A DNA stretch of 64,000 bases from Circinella umbellata. Lineage: Eukaryota > Mucoromycota > Mucoromycetes > Mucorales > Lichtheimiaceae. The translations under genes and the position numbers were made by a program. The stretch's first letter is position 1; the number at the start of each line of letters is the position of its first letter. The notes under the pieces are model-generated. The model ran no database searches. It was given only the letters and a program-made list of their open reading frames with translations, and was not told the DNA's origin. The stretch spans positions 1 through 64,000 of the forward strand of contig JAIWNF010000032.1 of the NCBI GenBank assembly GCA_025093555.1, read 5' to 3'. Shown here piece after piece: positions 50,345 to 63,559 of the stretch.

Positions 50345-51600
50345 ATTGAATGATAATGGGTATGTAATGTTAAAAAGTTATAAAAGAAGTAAATTAGTGG
50401 TTTTTAATATAATGATATAACTTGTAGATTGAAAAATAATTTCATTTTGACTCGATTTGAAGCTCTTTTTATATATTTTTGCGCTTCTACGTTTTAGCGA
50501 AATTTTCTAATCTACTCACGAAATTTTCTGTAAAATTCTGGAAATATTGTTTCAAATGAAAATGTCCAACCATTTTATTACGTATTCGTATTTTTGTTTT
50601 TTATCCTTTCTAGAAAAGATTACCATATTAATTAGAAGAACAAATAAATAGCTTACTTTTGGATACGTAAGTAATTTTATTCTAAATCGAATAACCAAGT
50701 TATTCTTTCTTCAATCAGTTTATCATTATTCTTTGTTTTAAAATATTATAGGTGTGATTCAAAGAAGTTGAAATCTTTTTTTAAACCTTTTTTTTTCAAC
50801 AATAGCACTTGGCAGGGCTTTTAGATGAAGACGTTTCTAGAAACAAAAATCATTATATACATGTATTATATAATCCACAAAATTTTATTGTCAAGATCGA
50901 TGACGTACATTTAATAAGTAGATGTCCTTTTTTACCCGGAAAGTAACGAGAAAAATTCGATTGACGCAATTATTTTTTTTTCTGCGCGCATAATAGAAGA
51001 AAATTCGATTTTTATCCTACATCATTTCTAATTTAGGTAACTAAATTTTTTAAAAAATGTTCCTTATTGGAACCAGTTAGTGATAAACTAATGTACTTTA
51101 TATCACCAAAAAAAAACATATCATATATACTCTTTTGAAGTTTTATTTTGTTGTGTTATGATGTGTAATAATAAATTGTTATTTTGAAGAAAAGAAAAGA
51201 AAAAAAAAACTATATTCTATTACCATGACGTCATATGAGTGAAATTTTCATTCAAGAGAGTTAAATGAAAAGAAATGATGTAAGGTTCTAACTAACTAGA
51301 AAAGAAAAGTAATCATTTGTTGAATATTTTCTCAAACAAAATCCTGGCTTGTAGATAGAGAAAAAAAAGACGGGAATGCCGATATCGCGCATTGACTAAT
51401 TGCAAGTCAAAATAATAGATAATACAGGACTTTTCCTAATGATTAACGACCCTATGTTTTTTTCATGTTGGCTATGCTTTTTACTTTGGTGTTTGGGGGA
51501 TATTTGTTTGGCGGTGAAATTTTCTGTGGTTAAAAATACGATGGTGGTGTAATTTCGCGGTCTGGCTTTGAAGAGCAGGTTACATGTAAAGAATAAAACT
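50345..51600. other. Gene-free AT-rich spacer
   Basis: 1.25 kb with only short frames. A CpG-poor, T-rich sequence with no recognised repeat. Confidence 0.4.
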
Positions 51601-51607
51601 TCACAAC

Positions 51608-52157
51608 TTGTTCAACGTTTTTGCAGCCATAGGTGCTTCAAAGTTTGTTTTGCCCAACGGGCTCGAGCTTGAAGGTAAGAAAAAAAGATTCAAGAAATAT
51701 ATGGGAGTTTATTGCTTACAACAAAGCCTTTTTTTGGAACACTGGATTTCTAGAAACTCCCTCGCTGTGATTGGAATAATCTCACCAAGTACGACTTTCG
51801 ATTTGTGTTTAGCAAACAAGAACTATCAAAAGAAAAGGCACATTTAGAATATTCTGCTGATATCAAGAAAATAAAAGAGAAGGTGAAGCCTAGTTTCATC
51901 AGATTGTAAGCTCTTGAATCGTGTGAACATGGTTTAAGGTAAAGTAAAATATGAATATACTTCTTGTTGTTCTTGTAACTGAATTCAACTTGTTTTGTTG
52001 ACCTGTATTGAACTTGATAATATCTGTAGAATGTTAAATATAACGCTTGGAAACAAATATTTCTGGGATGAGGAGGCTGCTAGACTCGTTGACATTGTTA
52101 TACACAGAATGGTTGTTGGAGTCGGTAGTGAGGTGTACGATAGAATAATAACTTAAT
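51608..52157 (+). pseudogene. Broken unknown gene, left part
   Basis: Fragments in more than one frame keep amino-acid-like composition: YDFRFVFSKQELSKEKAHL then IKEKVKPSFIRL (about 51780-51910), and after a likely intron, MLNITLGNKYFWDEEAARL to VYDRIIT (52031-52157). The first piece is separated from its upstream part by a frameshift. The family is not recognised. It may be part of the same gene as the fragments after 53411, split by the Helitron relic. Confidence 0.35.
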
Positions 52158-52393
52158 TCAACAATAAAAATAAATAAAAACGATGAGTCCTTTGAAACAG
52201 TTTATTCTTATAAATAAGATCAACCTCTTCCTGCCTCGCTTCGCTTAAGTTTGTAAAATAATTTGTGATATGTATATATTTATTATATGGAGGAAAAAAA
52301 AGAGATCTAAGTTAAGAAAGATGTAGCTGCAAAAGAGAAGGATATATGAAAAGAAGAATATTGATCATATTGATATAATTGGAAAAAAAGAAA

Positions 52394-53272
52394 TTAATTT
52401 GATATATTGGTGTGATAAGGTGCTAGGTAATTATGGTGATGGAAGTAAACTTCATGGTACACAATGATTACTGTAGTTGGGACATCGGTAGAAGATAATT
52501 TGGTAAGATCAATAGCAATTCGAATGTTGTTAGAGCCAGTTGCTCGAGAAAGAGCAACATATAATTGACCGTGAACAAATACAGGTTCTTGTAAGCGGAT
52601 ACCAATGTGGGTTAATGTTTGACCTTGTGACTTGTGTATCATAGCAAATGCAGGTCGATATTCACCTTCTGTGGTGCACATATTGATCCTAGGAATATAG
52701 TGTTCCCCACCATCATAACCAATGTCAATTCTTTTTACAACAATGCTGTGGTCTAAAAGTGCTGTAACAAAAACCTTGGTTCCGTTGCACAGACCTGCAT
52801 CTGGGTTAAGATTTCTTAAGAGAATTAATGGCATTCCAACTTTGAGATTCAGTGCATGTGATGGGATGCCACCTGCAGTCAAAGATTGAAGATACTCAGT
52901 CGGATAGCTTGCTGCTGCGACATCAGGATCATATGCATCAACGATGCGATCAGTAGATAGGTATTGTCTGGTATCACCAGGAAAAAGTTCGAATGCACAT
53001 TTATTAATTTCATCGACGTCAGCATTTGTGGAAGCCAGGATAGCACGATTGGAGAAATGTTCTGGCTGAGGATTAGGGTCACGAATAGTTGGATATATGG
53101 CATCGATGAGAGTGTTGTATCGGTAATGTCAATTAGCCATTTTCGCGGAATTTCACAGCTTGTTCTGTATGGTGGTCGTCCATCTCCAACAGCAAGAAGT
53201 GTGTTAGCAAAAGCAGTAGCAGCTGGCCCTGCATTACGCACACGCATATTGACTGTTAAGTTTAGTATTTGA
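52394..53272 (-). pseudogene. Helitron helicase C-terminal relic (Pif1 type)
   Basis: Read right to left. The frame from about 53260 has NAGPAATAFANTLLAVGDG, typical of the Pif1-like helicase of Helitrons. It shifts frame near 53130, continuing with ILASTNADVDEINK and DTRQYLSTDRIVDAY. The last frame (52882-52394) carries LNLKVGMPLILLRNLNP, AFAMIHKSQGQTLTHIGI and HGQLYVALSRATGSNN, the final helicase motifs. The Rep endonuclease and most helicase motifs are absent. Short blocks before AFAMIHKS appear deleted. No CTRR end with hairpin was identified. Confidence 0.8.
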
Positions 53273-53410
53273 ACATGGGACCAGAAAGTGGTAGCACTGA
53301 TACAATTTGCAACAATTTCGGATCGAGTCCATGTTTTTATCTACACAAGGGAGTCGGTCAATAATTATATTATATCATATACTAATAATAACTAGTTATA
53401 ACTTATTTAG

Positions 53411-54330
53411 ACCATTGAAAGATGTTTTGATAAAGAATTAGAACATTCTGATTTGCTTACAAACTACTTTATAGCTCCAGTATTGCATACCTTATGCAAT
53501 GAAGTGTCAAGTAGGTTGTATAGTCACCAGGGCTTCAATGAAGATGCAATTTCAGCCGTTACGTAATAAGTTGTTAACTTTACGTATTACAATTGTTTCA
53601 AACTACTTGAGATGGTTAATTGAATTGTTTTCTTTAGAAATATAAGAAAAGTGTGAAACATATAACTAATTCGAGAGGCGCCAAAAATACGGATATACGT
53701 GGTCTTGTTGTTATGGGGGAAGTAATGATTGATCCAGAACAAATTATTTTATTTGGTTTAGCTGTATTGTAAATATATAAATTTTTCAATTACAATTTTG
53801 TGTTTGTCTTTTTTCCCAGTAATCTACTCATTGAGCTAATAGAATCCTCTCAAAACATATGCAAAAACTTTGTTTACAAACAATGCTAGGTAGGACTACG
53901 ACGCATGGTGAAACTGAATTATTCAGTTCCATTTTCGACCCTATTCTTTATCAATATTATCGGATCCAGAAAAGAATGACATGTTGCGTTGGTATCAAAG
54001 CGAATGCATTAATAACTGGATATTACGTAGTGTCTGGAACAATTCGTGGGAAATAGGTCTAATAGTATCCCAGATGAAGGAAGTTCGAGCGAATTAATTC
54101 AAGTACGACCAGATGCATCAATTTGTGAAATCAATCAGTTGAACTGGAGTCGGTCTATTGGATATACAGACAAGTAAAATTATCCAAGCCAGCACCCAAT
54201 ATGGATATTTTAGGTCAAGAAAATCTTCAGTTGGCAATATTAGCAATAAAGTCGTTGGCTAAAAGGGTATTGGAATCTGTATTTACTTTTCAAATCCATG
54301 GTTAGCTACTATATGAACCATTGTTTTATT
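53411..54330 (+). pseudogene. Broken unknown gene, right part
   Basis: A chain of exons and frames on the plus strand: IERCFDKELEHSDLLTNYF and LHTLCNEVSSRLYSHQGF (53411-53560), RGLVVMGEVMIDPEQIILFG (about 53695-53770), GETELFSSIFDPILYQ, SDPEKNDMLRW (frameshifted), VRPDASICEINQLNWSRSIG and LGQENLQLAILAIKSLAKRV (to about 54300). At least three frameshifts or stops separate them. The blocks look like one conserved but unnamed protein. I do not recognise a function. Confidence 0.4.
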
Positions 54331-54591
54331 CTATTATAACTAATTCCTTGATAAGGATTCAAACCCTTATGTACGTATTAGAAAGAAATCGATGGATTTA
54401 ATAAGCAAGACAACTTCGAATACACTGGTTGAACTACATAGTATTTTTTGGAATAATTGCCCTTCAAATCAATCATCTGGTTGTCGTGCTACACTACCCA
54501 CTGTATTCGATCTTATAACTATTCATAGTATTCGACAATCTACAACTAACCGAACAAAACCTAGCAATCCTAAGTACTGTACAACCTTTAT

Positions 54592-55050
54592 CAACATACA
54601 GGGAGCTGTTGGGTCCAAAAGACGCAAAACTCCGCGATCGAGAAGAAAAGCGTGGAGTTTATGCAAGTGATGATGGCAATCCTGAAGGAAAATGGAATGG
54701 GCATAAAAACATTGGTTATGAATAATATCTCTATACATAAGACAGAGAAGGTCAATAACATTGTTGCAAAGCAAGGATTTGAAATACTATACCTGCCTTC
54801 CTATTCGCCGTTCCTTAATCCAACTGAAGAATTTTGGTCGAAGTTGAAAGCTGGTGTCAAGCGCAACTTATTGACATCAGATGACAATTTGTTGCCCAGA
54901 ATAGTGAACTCTGCGCACCACGTCTCTGCTGATGACTGTAAAGGATGTATAAGACATTCACTTATGTTTGCTCCTCGTTGGATAGAAGGAGACAAGATGC
55001 TTCGTCCGGTTTTTTTTTTTTATATTTATATATTTTTCCCTAATACATAA
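54592..55050 (+). pseudogene. Tc1/mariner-type (DDE_3) transposase, C-terminal part, catalytic Asp replaced
   Basis: The open frame from 54652 encodes MGIKTLVMNNISIHK, then GFEILYLPSYSPFLNPTEEF and SKLKAGVKRNLLTSDD, the second and third catalytic blocks of Tc1/mariner-like transposases common in these fungi. The usual MDN is MNN here, so the second catalytic Asp is Asn. The final SADDCKGCIRHS block is typical of the family. The N-terminal DNA-binding part is missing or in other frames (54392-54670). No terminal repeats were found. The copy should be inactive. Confidence 0.75.
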
Positions 55051-57458
55051 TATTAGTTTTTTTTTAAATTATTATATGATTTTTTCAAATAAATAATAGA
55101 GATACAACATAAAAGTATAAAAAAACTTTCATTTTTTACATTAAAGAGGTAGGTTTATTTAAAGGGATTAAAATTACAATTATTAACTGCCACATGAATT
55201 TGAAATTCTGTCAACCACCATCGTTAACTTTAATTTCCTGCCAATCACAAAAAAATACACCGACAAACAAACATTCCAACGCCAAAGTACCCCCCCCCCC
55301 GTCATCATGAAAAAAAATGGACCGCCAATTATTAGGAAAAATCATGTATTTAAAAGATTGAATTTATGAAAATAAAAGTTATATACTCAATTTCATCAAG
55401 ATATGGATTCATAAATACGTAAATATTAGAAAATAATTGTATAAAGTACAGAATAGTGTACTATGTTACGTAGTGATAATGATTATAATGTGAAAGGAGC
55501 TGTTGAACTACAAGGTTTTTTTTATTTCTTATAATGCGTAATTCAAAATTTATGTATCGATTATTGTGTTGTTGATATCATGAAATTACGTATGGTAAAA
55601 AAAAAACAGAGGGCGCGGAGAAAATTAAGTTGGATATAGTAAACGTCATTCATGTGAAGGAGTTTTTTTAGAAAAAAAAATATTTCATTTTTCTGTCTTT
55701 TGTCTTTAATCTCTACAAGATAATGAAACATTTTAGATAAGAGTCCGGGTTTTTGTTAAGCCAACAAACAAAATGTTGAAGGAGAAAGAAACAATCACTC
55801 ATCCTTATACCCGATATCATCCTAAGTAGATAGGTAATAATTTGTTGTGCATTGGTTTCTTTTGAATCTCCAGGGAAAATGATAACCCTCTTGGATACAT
55901 AGTTCAATAATAATTCTTAAGACAGCAGCAAATACATTATCTGTCAGCTATAATTGTTGTAGGATAAGAAAACAAAACACAGGACAGTAGTTCATTGAAG
56001 AAGGAACGTTGAGAAGATGGTTTCTGCTATTCAAATATGTGGTAAAGACTGAATCAATGATAGTCCGTGCTCTTGTTTTTTACAGAACCTGTTTCCGCGC
56101 AATATGTTTTATGTATTATCGAAAATCGAGGGAGAAACACTTATGATGAAACGACAACCCTGAACTCGGAAAATACTTTACGCACATGGTTTGATAAAAA
56201 AATGTTTGCATTTTGTTTTACCCAGCATGTCAAACAATCGATCTATATACAGTTTACATTAAACACCATGCATCCGTATCACAATAATAGTGAATGTCAT
56301 CAAATATCAGGAAAACAACGTTTGATTTCCATTATGCTGCGGCATCATTTCATGACTACTTTCTTACCATACTTTTCAATACGTATTAATAGTTGCGCGC
56401 TTTTGGGTACAAAATATGTTATAAATCTCATCATTATTTAATAGTTGTTCTATAGAATCATAAACTAAATGGTCTTACAATAATACTAATCAGTGTTATG
56501 ATGGTATAATGTAATAATATTTGCAATAGCCCAGAATACATGTTTATAAAAAGTGCATTTTGGTGTTGTGTAAGATGAATATGTATAACAATCATTACTA
56601 TGTATGATACAGCAGTATATTGTAAGTGATATAATATTTCATTTAAGTATTCCCTGCTAATGTGAGCCACTGGGAACTGTAAAAACGCTATGTGACTTAC
56701 TGTATAAGCTGTGAGCTCCAGGTCGATGCCAATGTAACAGAACTAAAAAAATATTTTTTAGTAATTCATATAATATATCAAAATAGCTATCTTTACTAAG
56801 AGCATGATGTTTAATAACATTTCTCCCTGAAAACTGTAACGCGTTCGATACTGATTTACTCTAGTTAAGAAGACTTATTTTTTCATGTGAACAATGAATC
56901 AATTTTCCACAGGCGAGATGAACGTTTTTATCTGATATGTTGGTATTTGTCCATAAAGATGGAGAAACAATGACAACCGAAATAAAAAAAAAAAAGCCAC
57001 TTTATGAGCGAGAGAACGACCAAAGCTGTTCCCTTTTGTACATAAAATGTTAAGCTAGTAGTTAACCATGTTAAAAACAACAATTTATGATTCTCTTTTT
57101 CTAATCAAGACAAATAAGTGAAAAAAAGAAGTAATATTATATCAAGCCAGTTGCCATACATTTACGATTTGTACAAGAAATGACAACTGAAGAAAATGAT
57201 GAGCGACTATATTTACTTCTTGATGCTTTTCTATAAGCTGGTGGCAAATAATTATCCGTTCTTAATTTATTTGAGCTCTTAATGGTGGAAGGACACCGCT
57301 TGATGTCACAATTACCCCACCTTCTTCATCTTCACATCTCTAGACGAAAAAAAAATAGAAGGCGGTTATTAGTAGTTTATTTTATTTGGCCATAAAAAAA
57401 TTCATGCAACAGGATTTCAACTTCCGCAATATTTTTTTAGACCAATTAAATTTATTTT
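55051..57458. other. Gene-free spacer
   Basis: 2.4 kb with only short frames; the longest, 56067-56441, has no recognised motif. A C10 run lies near 55290. Nothing else was seen. Confidence 0.4.
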
Positions 57459-57762
57459 TAGACGAATTCGCCCAACTAATGTACGAAAGATATGATAAAG
57501 GGCTCTCCAAGCAGCGCTTTTTTTTCTACTTGTAGTTTTCTTTAATATAAACGTTATTTTGATAAGCGGCTTTTTGATAAGTTTGTCATTTTAGTTTTGT
57601 CATTGCTTATTACTTGCTGTAACTTTTAAAAGGGTTAACTCCCCAAAATTCCCTCGCGATTGTGATGAAGAAACACATTAACTCCAGAAATACATCTTGA
57701 CAATTCCAGTTAGCCGCTTTTATGATCTATAATACAACATTGATTGCATTCCAGAGGAGGAA

Positions 57763-59580
57763 TTGGTGAAAGACAATCCTAATGTAATATACAGCTATAT
57801 TAAAGCCGCACTTTACAATATAATGAATAACAAAAGTCAATCGGTAGCGTTGCCTTCAAAAGTCAATATGCTTATTAAAAAACTAGTAGATGAAAATATT
57901 CTGTACGTGGGAGTGATCGAAAGCAAAATACTGTATTTCTCACTTCGAAAAACAAGAGACCAATTTATCAAGAAATGCAAACGTACGATGGACGAGAATG
58001 AGCCAAGAGTAAACAAAAGAAAAATTGCAAAGGAACGACGAGATGCCTATGAAAAGGCGCAAAGACTTGGAAATGCGTTGACAGTAAGAGGTCTTAATGA
58101 ATTCCAAAATCAATACATTGATGGTGAAACAAGCTCAGCAGCAGAAGAGGCAACCACGCAAGTCTCAGAAACAACAGAAGATGAAAGCACTCAAATCTCA
58201 ACACTAGAAACAACAACATTCACAACACCTACAAAAAAGGTAGCTTGAAAATATAAAATGCTAATCCACGCGATTAATTAATTTCTTTTTTTTCTACCTT
58301 GAATAAAAATCCGTCACTTTTAATTCAGCTACATTTTTGACAGCACCACATACACCGAAAATTCAATACATTGATAGAGAGAAAATCAGAGAATTCTGTG
58401 AAATTGGGATGAAGTTCTTAATTGATGACGATAATTACAAAAACGAGGAAGCAATGAATGAATACAGGAGTTACGTTGCGGATCAAAATAAATTTCTCTT
58501 CATCCGACTCTTTTCCTGGTGTTTCTGAATTTATTCGAGATGTATTAATGGGCAACCCCAGCAGTGGAGGTATAATCGTTTCTATTTTAGCAACCCAGAT
58601 GGTTTTTCTCCATCAGTGAGTTGCTATTTGGAGGAGCTAAAAAAAGTAAGTAAAAGATGGTGAATTTTTTTTTGCATCCCCTGAGTGCGGGTATGATATT
58701 TACAAACGATTGTCAATTTTTTTCCAACAAACCCATTTTGCTACCCCATTTACAACCACTGTTGGAGATACATTGCGGGTTCTATTTTACAAAAAAAAAA
58801 AAAAAAGTATTTTAGCACCTCTGCTGGGGTTGCCCTAAAAGCACTGATAAAGAAGATTTCATCAGAATTCTTTGGAACCATGAAAAAGACTTGAAGCTAC
58901 TGGTACCACTCGGATGCTCATGGACATTGTTTGTTATACTCTTACAGACTTCAGCTCAAATTGCAAACAAGAATTGCGCAATAGTAACAATCATGAGCGT
59001 ACATCTTCTGTCAAATATATTAGGCTCATGTTCAAGTATTTGGGTCAAGAATCTAATTTAACAGAGTTCTGCTGGTGTAAGAAAATATGCGGATGGCTTA
59101 GGAAGAAACCGACAACAAGCAACGAAGAGCTTTTCATTGAATGTAGCAGCGGTTTGACAGCTCATTCCCTGGACGACACCCTAAAGCTATTAGTTAAATA
59201 TAACAACTCATTACTCCATATATTGAAACAGAACAAAAGAGCTAATATGGAAACAATGACGAAAAAGTGTACCCTTGATATACAAGTGATAAAACAGACC
59301 CTAACCGTAACCAAACTTAACAAAATCAGGAAGATGGAGATTTGTGGAGTTGAGATCAGCTTGTGTTCCCACATCCTGGGAGTTACGAAGCAACTGGAAT
59401 ATCATTTTCGAGATGTTGGCTACCATATATAATGAATTGCTTGAACAACAAAGATTGGATGGTCTAATCCAGGATGAAAATTGCGGGCTTAGAAATTTGC
59501 CATCCAAGTCTACTGCTGAATACTTTGGATACGTAGTAAACCTTCCAAATTTGGGTTTTTGGGTACTTATTCACTGATAA
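57763..59580 (+). pseudogene. Unknown gene inside the candidate element, broken
   Basis: The first frame (57763-58245, about 160 residues) is helical and Lys-rich (KVNMLIKKLVDENILYVG, VNKRKIAKERRDAYEKAQRL) with a Thr/Ser/Glu-rich tail. A spliced exon follows at about 58329 (APHTPKIQYIDREKIREFC) and breaks near 58510. After a gap with frameshifts, 58830-59560 continues with KEDFIRILWNHEKD, KYIRLMFKYLGQESNL, KICGWLRKKPTTSNEELF and, in another frame, EMLATIYNELLEQQRLDG. The blocks resemble one long intracellular protein, but the family is not recognised. It could be the element's own gene or a captured one. Confidence 0.4.
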
Positions 59581-60199
59581 GGAGCCCAAAGCTACCTAGA
59601 ACTACCCAAAAGTGCCCGAAGACAGGTATCTTTTTTTATTCTTTTTAGATCTTTGTTTATTTTTGGGTACTATGATACATCTCATTCAGCTTACTATTAC
59701 CCCATACTCTAATCAATATTATCAGCTATGAAATTTTATATAAAAAAAATAATAAATAATAACAAAAATAAGGGTAAAGCTATATGCCCAAAAGGACTCA
59801 AACATCGACTTATATATAATCCGTTGGGATTAATTTTTTATTATGATAGCCAGACGTATAATTAATAGACCAAAGAGGTGTGCCATCGAAAGAGCAAAAA
59901 TACAAATGAAACGAAAGAGAGAGAGGAAGCAATAGAATAGAAGACAATGTAAATTAAATAGTAAAAGGATAATTATGCTAAAGTAGCATTACAGCGATTT
60001 CCTCCATTCTACTTGACTAGAAAAATTGACTGCTTTACTTTTATCACCAAAAATGCAAGTACCCAAAAGTTATGGCACTCCTTTATAAAATAAAAACTAT
60101 ATTTGTGATTGATATGTCTATGACCTTCTCATGTTATATTCATGTTATATCCATATCTTATATCAATATGACACAAAGTGATCATTCTCTCTTAAATTG
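59581..60199. repeat. Spacer with scattered ACCCAAAAGT motifs
   Basis: ACCCAAAAG or its complement appears near 59565, 59607, 59665, 59788, 60062 and 60385. This is a loose cluster near the right end of the candidate element. No gene was seen. Confidence 0.35.
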
Positions 60200-60784
60200 T
60201 TTATATTAAAAAAAATTACAAGTAGAAAAAAAAGCGCTGCTTGGAGAGCCCTTTATCATATCTTTCGTCAAACAATTGTATAGTAAATAGATTTCTAAAT
60301 AAAAAGGTCTACCAAAAAAAAATGTTTAAAAATATATTACACCTGTCTGAATTAGTTGGACGAATTCATCCAGAAAATAAATGAGATCACCCAAAAGTAA
60401 ATTATATAAAATTGTCTTTTTGGCTGCTGAGAAACATACCTCAGTGGCACGCATTATTTTTTTTATGCATTTACTATTTATGACCACCAAAGAAAAAGAG
60501 AGAATTACTTTAGCATAACCTGTCAACATTAGAAGAACGCACTGTGTATTATGATAATCATTATTAATGACTATGTAGCGGCTGGCACCTCATACCTAAC
60601 TTGGATTTCTCCAGGAACAAAAAAGCTTATTGGGTCGATAAAATTATTAAAATGCAGCAAACGTAGAAAAAAAACGCCCAACTTCAAGACTGAGGGCTGT
60701 TGTGTTTGACAAACTCGCTTTTTTTTTCTGTTAAAACAGTAACTTTATGAATCACCATTAAAACACACACATATACTCATGATT

Positions 60785-63081
60785 ATGAATGAAATCAATA
60801 TTAACAATTATAGTAATATGGACCATCAAATGGATGAATTTCGAAATGCGGCGAATCAACTTGTTCAACAAATAGTTCATATCAACAATGATAACGAGTT
60901 CAAAGATTATTCGACAACAATTCTCGATATAGTAGGTGACATTCAGCGATCTATATATATGGCACAAGCTGTACGCTATTCAGGGCGTCATGATTTTACC
61001 CGGACCATAAACGACGACGCGGTGGCAAGAACAACCATGATGATCAAGGATACCACTATAACAAATGAAACCGAGTTGACACTTCAAAACTATCTTACAA
61101 TAGGAGAGGTCTTTATATTCAAAGCTAGATATAAGGATGCTATAATAACATATGAAAAGGGGATACGAGACTTATTGCCGTCTGAATGGCCGCTGCTTTA
61201 TATGAAACGGCAAGAAGCAAAGGAAACAATGGATCGAAAAAGAATAGATTTCATTACGCGTCTCCCATTAGAAATCGCAGCTTATATCTTTGATTACCTT
61301 GCGGCAATTATAAAACAGAAAGACTATGCTCGTCAATTTAATTTGACGCTGGTGGAATGTACATATGTATCGCGTGGTTGGCGTGCAATACTGTTGGGAC
61401 AAGAATATGTCGCCAAGAAATTGTGGACAACTGCCGTACTTTCTGGGGAAGGAGGACTAACGATAAATTCAACAGGTAAATTACTACCGACCGTTGGCAA
61501 AAATGTACAAAAAATCAGTTTTTATCGGGCTACAGAACAACAAGTCAAAAGTGTAAAAGAGCTATTACACTCTGAAAAACTTCCATATTTGAAGGAACTC
61601 GCTTTTTGTAAGTCAACTTTTATTAATCGTATTGCTGTGGTGATGATTTACAAAATTGTGATGAGAAAAAAAAGCATGATAGTCACCTAATAAGTTTAAT
61701 TTTACTAATTCTTTTTCGTTTTTCTTCTTCTTGTGAATGGTATTATTAAATAGTGTTACATAACGAATCCAGCGGCATGACTTCAATCAAACAGTGTAAA
61801 TCGCTTATAACACATTGTTGCAATAAACTGGTGAGTCTTGAAATCGAAATCAATTTTAGACTGGATCAAGAAAACGATTCTCCGCTTTGTTTGGCCACAG
61901 TGTTGGCGACATGTCAAAATTTAAAAGAGCTCACCATTGTTTCTGAAAGCACTAATGTGAGCTTTGACTGGGACAGGAACTTACTTGATTCAGATACAGC
62001 TTTTCCTTTAACATCATTAGCAACATCCATTACTATTTATGATGATACGACACCATTACTCAACAAATTAATACCCTTTTGTCCACATCTAAAAATTCTA
62101 ATGACAAGCAACGCAAGCCCGAGTGTGTTAAATCTTTTAAATTACCACTGTCCAAGTCTCGAGCACCTTTATGTCCATTCTTTCATTAATATATCCCGTC
62201 TTTTCTTCCCTAGTTTCCAAGATTTCATGACTAGCAGCAGTAACAACAACAATTGCACTACACTCGCCACTTCGTCCTCCCTACAAACTATTGAGATCGA
62301 TCAACAAAATATAACATCTGAATATGCTGAATCCTTGTTACGCCTCCTCTTGAAAGGACAGCATACGATAAAGCAAATCGACTATAGTGTACCATACGGA
62401 TTTCAATATCTATGGAATATACTCAATAAGCGACTACGATTGCGACCTGACAAATCATTTACCCAGTTGACATTTTTGAAAATAAGCTATTTGTACAACG
62501 ATTTGTCTCGCCAGCGAGATGCAAGAAGAAACAGGGGTGGTAGATTCATCGATTCTATTGCAGCTTTTATTACTCAACATTGCCGATCATTAGACAACCT
62601 GTCTTTAGATTTGACCAACATTTTTTCAGAAAGTTTTTATTTATCACTTGCAACGCATTTACCTAAACTTTCCCACTTTATAATTCAAGCGCCTGCTCAT
62701 CAATCAGGCTGTACTGGCTTACAAGAGTTTTTCAAACATCATGCTAATCTTGAACACAAATCATCACTCCGAACATTTTGCCTTATGAGAGGGTCCAACG
62801 TTAGGTTTGTCAATGATGGATTGCTTCTCGCGTTGGGTGATATCGTTACATTAGAAAAAATTACTCTTTTTGGTCCTTTTGAAAAGTGTACGAGAAAAGG
62901 GATTCGTACCTTTTTAAGAAAACTAGCTCGCAGTACTAGCTTACGCGAGGTTATTTTTTACAATGTAGAATACCTAGAACAAGATGTCTTAAAAGAATTG
63001 AGAACGTTTGCTGGACTAAAACTTGTGGAACCAGTGTCATCACCACTTCGTCTAACATGTCACCTTATTCGACGTCCATGA
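60785..63081 (+). CDS. TPR/F-box/LRR protein, copy 2, intact
   Basis: Two exons: 60785-61607 and 61754-63081, with the same intron position as copy 1. The start at 60785 is chosen because copy 1 begins with the matching Met; 60779 is an alternative two codons upstream. Exon 1 has the TPR-like hairpin (FIFKARYKDAIITYEKGI), then the F-box (FITRLPLEIAAYIFDYL, VSRGWRAILLGQEYV). Exon 2 has a run of leucine-rich repeats (LVSLEIEINF, LKELTIVSES, PHLKILMTSN, LEHLYVHSF, SLREVIFYNV). About 716 residues, no stops. Expected role: substrate receptor of an SCF ubiquitin ligase. TPR + F-box + LRR is the layout of Dia2/Pof3, but orthology is not implied, since these families are greatly expanded in early-diverging fungi. 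Confidence 0.82.
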
Positions 63082-63559
63082 TCGCTTTAGCGATAAGTAA
63101 ATTAAACTATTTTTTTTTTATTTTTGTACTATTACATAAGTAGTGATGTAATTTTGTAATTTTGTATCAGTGTATCTTTATATATAAATGCACTCAGCAT
63201 TTGCACAATATACTATATACATGGTTACGTATATATTTTTTAAAAATAAAGAATGTAAATAGTATTTTATAACTTTCCTGCCTGTGCTACCCCGCCCAAA
63301 TACTTCTCACTATAGTTGTAAACAACAACAACAACAATAACCCTTGTGTAATGCAAAAGAGTAAAGTCAAAACTATTGAGTATACGTATAATGTTATAAA
63401 CCGTTTTATTTTATATACAGAGGCAATGTGGGGCATGGAATATGATGATATAAGATTTCGTACGTAGGTAGGACCACGCAATAATTAATATTAAAAGGGA
63501 CGTGTGTGAGTACGTCTTGTCTTTAAACAGATAAAGAATAATATACAGTCAATGGAATA

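Larger units (their letters stand above)
47016..50345. repeat. Segmental duplication, copy 1
   Basis: This ~3.3-kb segment matches 60561-63830 in the same orientation. It includes ~200 bp upstream of the F-box gene, the whole gene with its intron, and the small zinc-knuckle gene beyond it. The coding parts are the most similar; the spacers have diverged with many small gaps. The copies lie about 13.5 kb apart. Confidence 0.85.
57459..60380. mobile_element. Candidate 2.9-kb inverted-repeat element
   Basis: 57483-57553 and 60200-60269 are inverted copies of about 70 bp, with AAGGGCTCTCCAAGCAGCGC at the centre. Outside them, GACGAATTCGCCCAACTAAT (57461) has an inverted partner, GGACGAATTCATCC with ATTAGTTGG before it (60350-60372), although the right side carries ~80 extra bases between the two blocks. 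Inside lies the unknown gene at 57763. No target duplication was resolved. Confidence 0.45.

Noticed and set aside
56067..56441. A 124-codon plus-strand frame in the 55-57 kb spacer
   Set aside because: No recognisable motif, no homologous copy and no exon-like neighbours; could be chance in this AT-rich DNA.
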